Notes: generated by a model not told the origin, from the sequence alone. DNA of 41,196 nucleotides from Steroidobacteraceae bacterium (GCA_019187185.1 JABAQU010000010.1:1-41196); one strand, 5' to 3'; shown: positions 18,444 through 27,229, counted from the stretch's first letter. Translations and numbers: made by a program.

Positions 18444-20546
18444 TTATGGAGTGCGCGAGACCGTCTTCGGCGCCATCTTGTCCGCGGGTCCGCCGATCAT
18501 GTCGGCCATCACCTCGGAGGCCTGGTGGAGCACGATGTCGGGCGCATCGTCGGTCTTGATGTCCTCCACCGAAGCGAGGGCCGGTTGTCCGAGCGCGGCC
18601 CGGCGCGTGTTCTCGCGCGCAAGGCGCGCACGATCGACTGTCGCGCGTTCCTCGCGACGGACCTTGAGGTTGAGCGATACCGCGGTCTGCTTGCGCGCCT
18701 GCCGGACCGCGGCGATATCGGCGACGAGCCAGCGATAGTCCGGATCGGCCGCGGCGCGCAGCCCTTCTTCGCTCGCGAGCACCGTGGGGACGACACCGTC
18801 GCCCCGTGCGGCGCGAAATGGCACACCGGGAATGCGATCCCAGGGCAGGGCCTCGTCGAGCGCGCTCTCGCCGACGTCGTCGAGATCGATCATCGATGCG
18901 AGTGGCACGTCGGGCGATACGCCGTGGAGCTGCGTGCTGTCGCCCGTGATGCGGTAGAACTTGCCGATCGTCACGGTGAGCTGCCCGTTGACCGGCTTTT
19001 TGGCAAAGCCGTCGAGCGGCACGAGATTCTGCACCGTGCCCTTGCCGAAGGTCTGCTGACCGAGCACGACGCCGCGCCGATAGTCCTGGATCGCGCCCGC
19101 GAAGATTTCGGACGCCGAGGCGCTGAAGCGGTCGACCAGCACCGCGAGCGGCCCGTCGTACACGACACCCGGGTCAGGGTCGTCGAGCACCTCGGTGCGT
19201 CCCGCCGCGTCGCGCAGCTGCACGACGGGACCCCGGTCGATGAACAGGCCGGTGAGGGCGGTTGCCTCGGGCAGGTAGCCGCCCCCGTTGCCGCGCAGGT
19301 CGAGCACGAGCCCGTCGATCTTCTCCTTCTGCAGATCGTCGATCAGGCGGTGCACGTCGCGGGTGGTGCTGCGGAAGTTCTCGTCGCCGGCGTTCTGTGC
19401 AGCGATGTCCTGGTAGAAGCCCGGCACCGTGATGACGCCGATCCGGTAGCTGCGGCCGCTGCGCTCGATGGTTTCGAGCGACTTCTGCGCAGCCTGCGCC
19501 TCGAGCGTGACCTTGTTGCGCGTGAAGGCGAGCGTCTTTTCGGGGGTGCCCGGTGCCGCGCCGCCCGGCAGCACCCGCAGGCGCACGAGGGTGCCGCCCT
19601 TGCCGCGGATCAGTTGCACGACATCGTCGATGCGCCAGCCGATCACGTCGGTGAAGGCGCCGTCCGCGCCCTGCGCGACGGCGACGATGCGATCGGTCGG
19701 CTTCAACGTGCCGGCGACGGCGGCGGGGCCGCCTTCGATCACGTTCATCACGGTCACGAAATCGTCGATCAGCTGCAGCGAGGCACCGATGCCCTCGTAG
19801 TTGAGGCTCATCTGGATCCGGTATTCCTCGGAATTGCGCGGCGAGAAATAGCTCGAGTGCGGGTCATAGGTGCGCGCGTAGGCATTCATCAGGTTCTCGA
19901 AGACGTCCTCCGCCGACACCTGGTCGACGCGCTTCAGCACCCGGTCGTAGCGCTGCTCCAGCGTCTTGCTCGCCTCCGCCCAGCTCTTGCCGGCGAGCAT
20001 CAGGCTGAGCGCGTCGTTCTTGACACGCTTGCGCCACAGCTCGTTCATGTCGGCCACGTTGTCGATCCACGGCGCCTTCGAACGGTCGAATTCGAAGCTC
20101 TCGTCGACGGTCCAGTCGGGTTCCTTCGCGAGCTGCGACAGCGCGAAGCGGATACGTTCGCGGTTGCGCTGCTGGAAGCGTGCGAACATCAGGTAGGCGG
20201 GTTCGATCTCGCCGGTGCGGATCATGTCGTCGAAGCGCAGCCGATAGCGGTCGAACTCGGCGATGTCGCTCGCGAGGAAGTAGCTGTGCTGGCCATCGAG
20301 GAAGTCGAGGTAGCGGTCGTAGACCTGTGCGGACATGCGATCGTCGATGTCGACCCGGCGGTAATGCGTGTCCTCGAGGATCATCCCGACACGGCGCGCC
20401 ACCATGCGATGCCGCTCGGAGGGCGCGAGCGCCCCGGGCGGCAGCGCGGAAGTGCCGGCCGGTGCCTGCGAGGAACTCGCGAGCACGGCGAGCACGGCGG
20501 CGAGGGCAGTGGCGAAGAAGCCGGCGGACAGGCGGCGGTTGGGCAT
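18444..20546 (-). CDS. prc: Carboxy-terminal (tail-specific) processing protease
   Basis: Prc is a periplasmic serine protease of family S41 that degrades or trims proteins from the C-terminus, including lipoproteins and cell-wall hydrolases. At 700 residues it is near E. coli Prc (682). A signal peptide covers about the first 42 residues. An N-terminal helical domain (SAQVYDRYLDFLDGQHSYFL), a PDZ domain (about 225-320) and the S41 catalytic domain follow. The Ser/Lys pair is visible as Ser477 in SASASE and Lys502 in TFGKGTVQ. The ATG at 20546 was chosen because the signal peptide starts there (MPNRRLSAGFFATALAA); an upstream ATG at 20579 would add 11 unlikely residues. Confidence 0.94.
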   Translation of the reverse strand: MPNRRLSAGFFATALAAVLAVLASSSQAPAGTSALPPGALAPSERHRMVARRVGMILEDTHYRRVDIDDRMSAQVYDRYLDFLDGQHSYFLASDIAEFDRYRLRFDDMIRTGEIEPAYLMFARFQQRNRERIRFALSQLAKEPDWTVDESFEFDRSKAPWIDNVADMNELWRKRVKNDALSLMLAGKSWAEASKTLEQRYDRVLKRVDQVSAEDVFENLMNAYARTYDPHSSYFSPRNSEEYRIQMSLNYEGIGASLQLIDDFVTVMNVIEGGPAAVAGTLKPTDRIVAVAQGADGAFTDVIGWRIDDVVQLIRGKGGTLVRLRVLPGGAAPGTPEKTLAFTRNKVTLEAQAAQKSLETIERSGRSYRIGVITVPGFYQDIAAQNAGDENFRSTTRDVHRLIDDLQKEKIDGLVLDLRGNGGGYLPEATALTGLFIDRGPVVQLRDAAGRTEVLDDPDPGVVYDGPLAVLVDRFSASASEIFAGAIQDYRRGVVLGQQTFGKGTVQNLVPLDGFAKKPVNGQLTVTIGKFYRITGDSTQLHGVSPDVPLASMIDLDDVGESALDEALPWDRIPGVPFRAARGDGVVPTVLASEEGLRAAADPDYRWLVADIAAVRQARKQTAVSLNLKVRREERATVDRARLARENTRRAALGQPALASVEDIKTDDAPDIVLHQASEVMADMIGGPADKMAPKTVSRTP

Positions 20547-20645
20547 TCGGCGCTCGTGGGCAGGGTGGCTACAATGCACAGTTTAGGCTAGATCGCGCGG
20601 CCGCAGGCGGCAAGCCTGCGGCCGCCATGAACCGGGCTGGAGACC

Positions 20646-20933
20646 ATGCGACCGCTCGCCATGCTCATCGGAATCGTGATGGGATCGACACTATCGATCT
20701 CCGTGGCCCTCACGCTCACGGCCATCGTGATGCTGTTCCTGCCGGAGCACGCGGACCGTTTCGCCGAGGAGCGGGGGCCGCTGCTGCAGGCGATCGCGAT
20801 CGCCGCGGGGCTGACCGCGCTCGCGGCCACGAGCTTCGTCGGCGAGCTGCGCACGCGGCGCTGGCGGTTTGCGGTGCACGTCGTGCTGCTCGCGGCGTTG
20901 ATCGGCGCCGGCTGGGTGTATTGGCCGAAATGA
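20646..20933 (+). CDS. Small predicted membrane protein
   Basis: A 95-residue protein I do not recognise, with three hydrophobic segments at about 3-32, 47-66 and 75-92 and short charged loops (EHADRFAEERG; GELRTRRWR). The pattern fits a small inner-membrane protein. The ATG at 20646 follows GGGCTGGAGACC, a plausible ribosome-binding site. Its stop overlaps the start of the M28 peptidase gene (ATGA), so the two are probably translated together. A TACAAT -10-like hexamer lies at 20570-20575. The family is unknown to me, so no function is assigned. Confidence 0.72.
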   Translation: MRPLAMLIGIVMGSTLSISVALTLTAIVMLFLPEHADRFAEERGPLLQAIAIAAGLTALAATSFVGELRTRRWRFAVHVVLLAALIGAGWVYWPK

Positions 20934-22600
20934 AAGGGCTTCATCTGTCGTTCGACCGCGCCTGGCTGGCACTGGTTCCGGCACTGTGCCTCGTGCCCGC
21001 GCTCGTCCAGTCCGGTGGCACGGTGCCGGCGCGTACGGTGGATCGCGGCCTCTACGAGCGGCACATCGCCGTGCTCGCATCCGACGGGTTTGCGGGCCGC
21101 AAGCCGGGCACGATCGGCGAAGAGAAGACCGTCGCCTACCTTGTCGATGAACTCCGGAGGCTCGGCGCCGTGCCGGTCGGCGAGGGTGGTTTCATCCAGC
21201 CGGTGCCGCTCGTCGAGATCGCACCGCAGCCGGAGCCGCAGCTGTCTTTCAGCACGCCGCGCGGCACGCTGCCAATGCGCTTCGGCACCGATGCGGTCGT
21301 GTTCACGAAGCGCCAGATGACCGCGGCCGAGGTCGAGTCGAGCCCGGTCGTGTTCGTCGGCCACGGCGTCGTCGCGCCCGAGTACGGATGGAACGATTAC
21401 GCGGGCATCGACATGCGCGGCAAGACGGCACTGATCCTCATCAACGACCCGGGCTTCGCCACCGGCGACGACACGCTGTTTCGCGGTCGCGCGCTCACGT
21501 ACTACGGCCGCTGGACCTACAAGTTCGAAGAGGCCGCGCGGCAGGGCGCCGCGGCGGCGATCATCGTCCACGAGACCGGACCGGCGGCCTACGGCTGGGC
21601 GACGGTGGTCAACAGCTGGGCCAATCCGCAACTCGACATGCAGGTCGCGGACAAGCGTGCGGGACGCGTGGCAATCGAGGGCTGGATCACGCACGAGCGC
21701 GCCGCCGCGCTCGTCGCGGCAGCGGGCCACGATTTCGCTGCCCTGAAGAAGGCGGCGAGCACCCGTGGTTTTGCGCCGATGCCGCTCGATGTGCGCGCGA
21801 CTGCGAGCGTGCACAACACGCTGCACCGGTCGAACTCCGCCAATGTGCTCGCGATGATTCCCGGGACGAAGCGGCCGGGCGAGTACGTGTTCTATGTCGC
21901 GCACTGGGATCACCTCGGGCGCACCCAGGGCGGGGAGGGCGACCAGACCTTCAATGGCGCGGTCGACAACGCAACCGGTACCGCAGGCCTGCTGGCGATT
22001 GCTGCGGCCTTTGCGGGCGCGCGGGAGCGGCCCGAGCGCTCGATCGCGCTGCTCGCGGTGACGGCGGAGGAGCAGGGACTGCTCGGCAGCGAATACTACG
22101 TCGCCCATCCGCGCGTGCCGCTCGCGCAGACGGTCGCGGTGTTCAACATGGATGCGCTGTACTTCGGCGGGCCGACGCGCGACGTGCGCGTCGTCGGTGC
22201 CGGCGCGTCGGAGCTCGAGCGCTATCTCGCGGAGGAAGCGGCGCGGCGCGGCCTCGTGCCCGTGCCGGAGGCGCAGCCCGAGAAGGGACACTTCTACCGC
22301 TCGGACCACTTCAATTTCGCGCAGGCCGGCGTGCCGGCCCTGTACCTCAAGACGGGCGTCGACGACCTCGATGGTGGCGTCGCGCATGGCATGGCGCGCG
22401 AGGCCGACTACGTCGCAAGGCGCTATCACCAGGTCGGCGACGAATACGCCCCGGGCGAGCGCCTCGAAGCGGGTCTCGAGGTGGTCGACCTGATCTACGC
22501 GATTGGCCGGCGCATCGCGAACGAGACGAGCTTTCCGAACTGGAACGCGGACAGCGAATTCCGCGCGGCGCGCGACGGCAGCCGCGGCACCGCGCACTGA
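20930..22600 (+). CDS. Secreted M28 family zinc metallopeptidase
   Basis: A 556-residue exopeptidase-type enzyme. A signal peptide occupies about the first 32 residues (hydrophobic AWLALVPALCLVPALVQSGG). A PA-type insert follows (VFVGHGVVAPEYGWNDYAG and neighbours), and the M28 domain carries the two-zinc site: His325 and Asp327 in AHWDHLG, the bridging Asp in AVDNATGTAG, the Glu pair in VTAEEQGLLGS, an Asp in FNMDAL and a late His in YRSDHFNFAQAGVP. The set is complete, so it should be active, probably as an aminopeptidase or dipeptidase in the periplasm or outside the cell. The start overlaps the small membrane-protein gene; the stop is at 22598-22600. Confidence 0.92.
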   Translation: MKGLHLSFDRAWLALVPALCLVPALVQSGGTVPARTVDRGLYERHIAVLASDGFAGRKPGTIGEEKTVAYLVDELRRLGAVPVGEGGFIQPVPLVEIAPQPEPQLSFSTPRGTLPMRFGTDAVVFTKRQMTAAEVESSPVVFVGHGVVAPEYGWNDYAGIDMRGKTALILINDPGFATGDDTLFRGRALTYYGRWTYKFEEAARQGAAAAIIVHETGPAAYGWATVVNSWANPQLDMQVADKRAGRVAIEGWITHERAAALVAAAGHDFAALKKAASTRGFAPMPLDVRATASVHNTLHRSNSANVLAMIPGTKRPGEYVFYVAHWDHLGRTQGGEGDQTFNGAVDNATGTAGLLAIAAAFAGARERPERSIALLAVTAEEQGLLGSEYYVAHPRVPLAQTVAVFNMDALYFGGPTRDVRVVGAGASELERYLAEEAARRGLVPVPEAQPEKGHFYRSDHFNFAQAGVPALYLKTGVDDLDGGVAHGMAREADYVARRYHQVGDEYAPGERLEAGLEVVDLIYAIGRRIANETSFPNWNADSEFRAARDGSRGTAH

Positions 22601-22610
22601 GCGTGGCGCG

Positions 22611-22829
22611 TCAGCGGCGCGACCGCTCCCGGTTCCAGACCGCTCCGCGACCGATGCCGCTGCTCGAGTTGTAGGGGTCGGTGCCGCGATTCACTTCGTC
22701 GATCTCGAGCGTGCGGGTCAGTGCGACGTTGATGCGCTTCAGCGTGTTCTCGCGCGTCGCCGTCGGAGTTGAATCCCGCTGCGCCGCGTCCACGGGCATC
22801 TGCCGCGCCCGTTGGGTCGTGTCCTTCAT
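22611..22829 (-). CDS. Small hypothetical protein
   Basis: A 72-residue, charged, soluble protein with no recognised domain. It ends with an Asn/Ser/Gly-rich stretch (RGTDPYNSSSGIGRGAVWNR). The start at 22829 (MKDTTQRARQ) has GGGGATGAG directly upstream; an ATG at 22844 is possible but has no ribosome-binding site. Length, composition and an acceptable ribosome-binding site favour a real gene, but no homology was tested. It is convergent with the M28 peptidase gene, 10 bases apart. Confidence 0.55.
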   Translation of the reverse strand: MKDTTQRARQMPVDAAQRDSTPTATRENTLKRINVALTRTLEIDEVNRGTDPYNSSSGIGRGAVWNRERSRR

Positions 22830-22920
22830 CTCATCCCCGGTCATAGTCGTTATCCAGCCGCGATCAGTGTCTCACTACGGGCGCCCGCGCTGGGCTCGCC
22901 GCGGAAAAACGTGACGCAGT

Positions 22921-23214
22921 TCACACTCGGGCTCCTTGTCGCCAGGCCGCGCGTGCTCCACGAGCCAACATAATGAGGGCATACGGGCCGAGGGCCAGCA
23001 CCCACCACGCGCGACCCCCGTGGGCAAGGCCCACGAAGAAATCGCCCCAGAAGCGCAGGAAACCGCCGTTCGTGTAGGCGCCGAGCACGTCGCGCCCGGT
23101 GAGGTACACCGCGAGCGGCAGTAGCGTGATGCCCGCAAGGAGCGCCACCGCGACCAGCACGGCCTCCCGCACGAGCGGGGAGTGCGCGCGGAACCTGGCG
23201 AGCGGCGAGGGCAT
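22921..23214 (-). CDS. Small predicted membrane protein
   Basis: A 97-residue protein with two strongly hydrophobic segments (about 17-40 and 68-85) separated by an aromatic, Gly-rich loop (GAYTNGGFLRFWGDFFVGLAHGG). The composition and Trp/Phe content look like a genuine membrane protein rather than a chance frame. It starts MPSPLARFRAHSP at 23214 and reads away from the heptanucleotide array. I do not recognise the family, and no functional link to its neighbours is evident. Confidence 0.7.
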   Translation of the reverse strand: MPSPLARFRAHSPLVREAVLVAVALLAGITLLPLAVYLTGRDVLGAYTNGGFLRFWGDFFVGLAHGGRAWWVLALGPYALIMLARGARAAWRQGARV

Positions 23215-23234
23215 GGGGTCGATGATAGCGCATG

Positions 23235-23312
23235 GCTGATCGCTGGTAGCTGACAGCTGACCGCTGACCGCCAGATCGCTTGCTGTTCGCTGTACGCCGT
23301 TCGCTGTAGGCT
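23235..23312 (+). repeat. Imperfect heptanucleotide tandem array
   Basis: Eleven consecutive units of mostly 7 bases can be read: GCTGATC, GCTGGTA, GCTGACA, GCTGACC, GCTGACC, GCCAGATC (8 bases), GCTTGCT, GTTCGCT, GTACGCC, GTTCGCT, GTAGGCT. The array ends 6 bases before the ATG of the Gfo/Idh/MocA gene at 23319. It lies outside any coding frame. Confidence 0.75.
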
Positions 23313-23318
23313 AGTTCG

Positions 23319-24278
23319 ATGTCGCTGTTACGCACCGCCGTGATCGGCACCGGGTACCTCGGGCGCTTCCACGCGCAGAAGTATGCTGCCGCGCACGGCA
23401 GTCGACTGGTCGCAGTCGTCGATGCGAACGAGTCGGCACGCACCCGGGTCGCCGCGGAAACCGGCGCCCGGCCGGTCGCGGACTATCGAGAACTGCTCGG
23501 CGCGGTCGATGCGGTCAGCGTCGTGACGCCGACGCCGGCGCACCATGCGATCGCGCTCGATTTCCTGCGCGCCGGGGCGCATGTGCTCGTCGAGAAGCCG
23601 ATCACCGAGACGGTCGAGCAGGCGCGTGCGTTGATCGATGCGGCGCGGGCGGCCGGCCGCGTCCTGCAGGTCGGGCACCTCGAGCGCTTCAACCCGGCGG
23701 TACTCGCCGCGGAGCCGCATATCAGGAGCCCGCGCTTCATCGAATGCCACCGGCTCGCCCCGTATCGCGAGCGCGGCACCGACGTCAATGTGGTCCTCGA
23801 CCTGATGATCCACGACATCGATATCGTGCAGTCGATCATCGGCAGTCCGATCGCGGCGCTCGAGGCGGTCGGTGCGCCGGTCTTCTCCGACGAGATCGAC
23901 ATCGCCAATGCGCGGATCCGTTTCGAGAACGGCTGCATCGCCAACACCACGGCGAGCCGCGTAAGCCTGAAGACCGAGCGCAAGCTGCGCCTGTTCGAGA
24001 ACGACGCATATCTGTCGATCGACCTTCACCAGCGTATCCTGACCGTGATCAGGAAGCGCGACGGCGGGGTTGTCGAAGGGCAACTGCCGGTGAAGATCGA
24101 AGAGCAGAGCTTCGAGCAGGGCGATGCCCTGCGCGCCGAGATCGAGTCGTTCCTCGACTGTGCGCGTCACGGCAAGCCGCCCATCGTATCGGGCGAGGAT
24201 GGCCTCAACGCGCTCGAGACGGCCATCCGCATCACGCGTGCGGTGACGGCCGGTGGTTCGGCAGCGACAGCGCCTTGA
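23319..24278 (+). CDS. Gfo/Idh/MocA family NAD(P)-dependent oxidoreductase
   Basis: A 319-residue dehydrogenase. The N-terminal Rossmann fold has GTGYLGRFHAQKY. The family EKP motif is present (LVEKPITETVEQA, about 91-103), and a downstream segment carries the general-base His in DLMIHDIDIVQS. The stretch GHLERFNPAVLAAE resembles GnnA, which oxidises UDP-GlcNAc for 3-aminated lipid A, but the partner aminotransferase GnnB and lpx genes are not nearby, so this is only a possibility. The ATG follows the heptanucleotide array directly. The substrate, probably a sugar or sugar nucleotide, remains open. Confidence 0.87.
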   Translation: MSLLRTAVIGTGYLGRFHAQKYAAAHGSRLVAVVDANESARTRVAAETGARPVADYRELLGAVDAVSVVTPTPAHHAIALDFLRAGAHVLVEKPITETVEQARALIDAARAAGRVLQVGHLERFNPAVLAAEPHIRSPRFIECHRLAPYRERGTDVNVVLDLMIHDIDIVQSIIGSPIAALEAVGAPVFSDEIDIANARIRFENGCIANTTASRVSLKTERKLRLFENDAYLSIDLHQRILTVIRKRDGGVVEGQLPVKIEEQSFEQGDALRAEIESFLDCARHGKPPIVSGEDGLNALETAIRITRAVTAGGSAATAP

Positions 24279-24309
24279 ATTGATCCGGGGGCGACCCCAT
24301 GTTCGCCGC

Positions 24310-25020
24310 ATGAGCGAACCCCGAAACTGGCCGGTCGTACCGGCGGGCAGCCTCGACATCGACCTCGTCGGGGACTTCTCGTGCCCGTGGAGCTTCCTTG
24401 GCACGCGCCGGCTCGCGCGCGCGCTCGAGCATCTCCATGGGGTGACGGTGCGCGAACTGCGCTGGCATCCGCTGCGCCTGCTGCGGCCCGATGCGCCGGG
24501 GGCGCCAGTCTCGGCGCCGACGGGGTGGCGCGAACACCTGGCGCTGCGCCTGCCGAAGGGCGTCAGCGTCGAACTCGCCGAATCGAGCCTGGCCGAGGCG
24601 GGCGAATCGCTCGGCATCCACTTCGACTTTGCGCGGCTCGACCGGCTGCCGGACACCACGGCCGCGCACCGCCTCGTCAAGCTCGCCGCCGAGGAGGGGC
24701 TCCATGGCCCCGTGCTCGATGCGATCTTCCGCGCCTATTTCGAGCAGGGTCGCGACATCGGCGACGTGGACGTGCTCGCGGAGCTGGGCGCCGGCTGCGG
24801 GCTGTCCGAGGCCTTGCTCGCGAAGTTTCGCGATCCGCAGGCGGGCTACGCCGAGGTCGTCGAAGACGAGCGTCGCCTGCTGCTGCTCGGTGTCAATTCG
24901 ATCCCGAACCTGCTGCTGAACCGCCAGGTGTTCGTTCCCGGCCCGGTGGACGAGCAGATCTACGTCAAGGCGCTCGATCACGCGCTCTTTCCGGGCAGCG
25001 GCCCGGAAACGAAACACTGA
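24310..25020 (+). CDS. DsbA-family (FrnE-like) thioredoxin-fold protein with CPWS active site
   Basis: A 236-residue protein resembling the FrnE/2-hydroxychromene-2-carboxylate isomerase branch of the DsbA family. It opens with a short beta strand and the active-site motif CPWS (Cys25 to Ser28) within DLVGDFSCPWSFLGTRR, where FrnE has CPWC. A helical insertion follows (about 90-175), and the fold closes with VNSIPNLLLNRQVFVPGPVDE, including the cis-Pro loop. With a single active-site thiol it may act as a glutathione-dependent isomerase or transferase rather than a dithiol oxidase. The start at 24310 was preferred to 24253, since 24253 lies within the previous gene. Confidence 0.82.
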   Translation: MSEPRNWPVVPAGSLDIDLVGDFSCPWSFLGTRRLARALEHLHGVTVRELRWHPLRLLRPDAPGAPVSAPTGWREHLALRLPKGVSVELAESSLAEAGESLGIHFDFARLDRLPDTTAAHRLVKLAAEEGLHGPVLDAIFRAYFEQGRDIGDVDVLAELGAGCGLSEALLAKFRDPQAGYAEVVEDERRLLLLGVNSIPNLLLNRQVFVPGPVDEQIYVKALDHALFPGSGPETKH

Positions 25021-25108
25021 GACGGCAGGTCGTCCGGGGCACCGGGCGCACGACCGGAAGTGTCTGCACGCGCGGGCGCGCTCCGGCTGTCGGCTGCCGG
25101 TCATGGGC

Positions 25109-25114
25109 TATAAG
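25109..25114 (+). promoter_or_regulatory. Possible -10 element before the carbamoylputrescine amidase-like gene
   Basis: TATAAG (5 of 6 to consensus) ends 9 bases before the ATG at 25124. No clear -35 is present. If used, transcription would begin within a few bases of the start codon. Confidence 0.35.
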
Positions 25115-25123
25115 CTATCCGGG

Positions 25124-26050
25124 ATGAAGCCAGCGCATCTCGACATCGTGTCCCGGCCCGTCACCGTCGCTGCCACGCAGTTCGCGTGCAGCTGGGATCG
25201 CGCCGCCAATATCGCGACTGCGGAGCGGCTCGTGCGCGCGGCGGCGCGGCGCGGCGCACAGGTGATCCTGTTGCAGGAGCTGTTCGAGACGCCGTATTTC
25301 TGCATCGAACAGGACACGCGCCACCTGGCGCTCGCGACGACGCTCGAGGACAACGCGGCCGTGCGGCACTTTGCGCCGATCGCGCGCGAACTCGAGGTCG
25401 TGCTGCCGGTCAGCTTCTTCGAGCGTGCCGGCCATGTGTTCTTCAACTCGGTCGCGATCATCGATGCCGACGGCCGCGTGAGCGGCGTGTATCGCAAGTC
25501 GCACATTCCGAACGGGCCCGGTTACCAGGAGAAGAACTACTTCTCGCCGGGCGACACCGGTTTCAGGGTGTGGAATACGCGCCATGCGCGACTCGGCGTC
25601 GGGATCTGCTGGGACCAGTGGTTTCCCGAGAGCGCGCGCTGCATGGCGCTGCTCGGCGCGGAGATCCTCCTCTATCCGACTGCGATCGGCAGCGAGCCGC
25701 CGCCCGCGTTGCCGGTGAATTCGCGCGACCACTGGCAACGCACGCAGCAGGGGCACGCGGCGGCGAACATGATGCCGCTCGTCGCCTCGAATCGTTGCGG
25801 CATCGAGCGGTCGCTGCAGGATCCCGAGCGCCTGTGGATCCGCTTCCACGGTTCCTCGTTCATCGCGGATCCGACCGGCGCGAAGGTGGCCGAAGCGGGC
25901 GAGGAAGGCGAGGCCGTGCTCACGGCCACGTTCGACCTCGCCGAGGTCGAGCAGGTGCGCAACAGCTGGTTCGTGTTCCGTGACCGGCGGCCGGATCTCT
26001 ACGGACCGATCACGACGCTCGACGGGGCCCTGCCGGGCCGGTCGCAGTAG
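25124..26050 (+). CDS. N-carbamoylputrescine amidase-like nitrilase-superfamily hydrolase
   Basis: A carbon-nitrogen hydrolase of 308 residues. The Glu-Lys-Cys catalytic triad is complete: Glu52 in LLQELFETPYFC, Lys125 in YRKSHIPNG and Cys162 in GICWDQWFPE. The surrounding sequences match AguB/plant N-carbamoylputrescine amidases, which release putrescine, CO2 and ammonia in the agmatine route. The usual partner agmatine deiminase gene is not in the window, so another carbamoyl amide could be the substrate. An ATG at 25103 would add 7 residues and lies over the TATAAG element, so the ATG at 25124 is preferred. A DUF1428 gene follows by 22 bases. Confidence 0.88.
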   Translation: MKPAHLDIVSRPVTVAATQFACSWDRAANIATAERLVRAAARRGAQVILLQELFETPYFCIEQDTRHLALATTLEDNAAVRHFAPIARELEVVLPVSFFERAGHVFFNSVAIIDADGRVSGVYRKSHIPNGPGYQEKNYFSPGDTGFRVWNTRHARLGVGICWDQWFPESARCMALLGAEILLYPTAIGSEPPPALPVNSRDHWQRTQQGHAAANMMPLVASNRCGIERSLQDPERLWIRFHGSSFIADPTGAKVAEAGEEGEAVLTATFDLAEVEQVRNSWFVFRDRRPDLYGPITTLDGALPGRSQ

Positions 26051-26072
26051 GGGCGAATCGAGGAGGAGTTCC

Positions 26073-26435
26073 ATGGGCAAGTATGTCGATGGGTTCGTGG
26101 TGCCGGTACCGCGGCGCAAGCTCGCCGCCTACCGTGCCATGGCGCGCAAGGCGGGCAGGGTGTGGCGCGAGCACGGTGCGCTCGAGTACCGGGAATGCAT
26201 CGCCGACGACGTCAAGAGCGGCAGGTACACGTCGTTCCCGCAGAGCGTGAAGCTCAAGCCGAGCGAGGTCGTGTTCTTCTCGTGGATCGTCTACCGGTCG
26301 CGCAGGCAGCGCGACCGGGTCAATGCGAAGGTCATGAAGGACCCGCGGCTCGCGGCGATGATGAACCCGAGGAAAGTGCCGTTCGACGGCAAGCGCATGT
26401 TCTGGGGCGGCTTCAAGGTCTTCGTCGACGTCTGA
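26073..26435 (+). CDS. DUF1428 family protein (YbaA-like)
   Basis: A 120-residue protein very like E. coli YbaA. Shared signatures are MGKYVDGFVVPVP at the start, YRECIADDVKSG in the middle, VVFFSWIVYRSRRQRDRVN, and FDGKRMFWGGFKVF at the end. The fold is a ferredoxin-like dimer of the antibiotic-biosynthesis monooxygenase type, but no activity is known. AGGAGGAG lies 6 bases before the ATG, the strongest ribosome-binding site in this stretch. The next gene begins 13 bases after its stop. Confidence 0.92.
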   Translation: MGKYVDGFVVPVPRRKLAAYRAMARKAGRVWREHGALEYRECIADDVKSGRYTSFPQSVKLKPSEVVFFSWIVYRSRRQRDRVNAKVMKDPRLAAMMNPRKVPFDGKRMFWGGFKVFVDV

Positions 26436-26448
26436 CGCGAACGCGGCC

Positions 26449-27198
26449 GTGGCGGGCTTTGCCGATCATTTCAGCGGCGTTGCGCGCGACTACGCGAGCT
26501 TTCGGCCGGGCTATCCGGCTGCGCTCTTCGACTGGCTCGCGGCACGGGCGCCGGCGCGCGACCTCGCCTGGGACTGCGCAACGGGCAACGGCCAGGCCGC
26601 GCTCGCCCTGTCGCGGCACTTCGTGCACGTCGTGGCGACCGACGCGAGCGAAGCGCAGATCGCGGCGGCGGAGCGGCATCCCCGCATCGAATATGTCGTC
26701 GCGCCAGCCGAGGACCCGGGACTCGAGGATGCCAGCGTCGACCTGCTGACGGTCGCGCAGGCTGCCCATTGGTTCGATCTGGAACGCTTCCATCGCGAAG
26801 CGCACCGGATCCTGCGCGTCGGCGGCCTCATCGCCGAATGGTGTTACGGCATCGCGGAGATCGACGGCGCATCGATAGACGCTTCGATGCTGCGTTACTA
26901 CGACGGGACCGTGGGTCCGTACTGGCCGCCCGAGCGGGGGCAGATCGAAGTGGGTTATCGCGACCTGCCGTTCCCGTTCAGGCGGATCGATCCGCCCGGG
27001 CTTGCGATGGAGGTCGAGTGGACGCTCGCGCAGTGGGTGGGTTACGTGCGGACATGGTCGGCGACGTCGCGCTTCATCGAGGCCCGTGGCGTCGATCCCA
27101 CACCCGAGCTCGAGCGGCAGCTGCTGCCGCTGTGGGGTGAATCCGGCGCCGTGCGTCGCGTGCGCTGGCCCCTTGCGTTGCGGGTAGGGCGCGCCTGA
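26449..27198 (+). CDS. Class I SAM-dependent methyltransferase
   Basis: A 249-residue methyltransferase with a Methyltransf_11-type core. Motif I is WDCATGNGQAALAL near residue 42, motif II is VATDASEAQIAAA, and the downstream acidic region and LLTVAQAAHWFDL follow. This pattern, including AHWFD, resembles small-molecule methyltransferases of the plant/fungal crotonobetaine-like and trans-aconitate groups; the substrate cannot be read from sequence. The start is a GTG 13 bases after the DUF1428 stop, so co-transcription is likely. The following FNR-type box lies downstream, between this gene and nadA. Confidence 0.86.
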   Translation: MAGFADHFSGVARDYASFRPGYPAALFDWLAARAPARDLAWDCATGNGQAALALSRHFVHVVATDASEAQIAAAERHPRIEYVVAPAEDPGLEDASVDLLTVAQAAHWFDLERFHREAHRILRVGGLIAEWCYGIAEIDGASIDASMLRYYDGTVGPYWPPERGQIEVGYRDLPFPFRRIDPPGLAMEVEWTLAQWVGYVRTWSATSRFIEARGVDPTPELERQLLPLWGESGAVRRVRWPLALRVGRA

Positions 27199-27229
27199 CG
27201 CACCCGGCGGGCCGGCCTGCGGCGCAGAA

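Noticed and set aside
18525-22597. Long open frames opposite prc (plus strand) and opposite the M28 peptidase gene (minus strand)
   Set aside because: The real proteins have complete catalytic sets. The opposite frames have low-complexity basic composition typical of high-GC shadows.
25028-25055. GGTCGT/ACGACC stem with inner CCGG pairs after the DsbA-family gene
   Set aside because: Short, interrupted and without a T-run; chance pairing is likely in DNA this rich in G and C.
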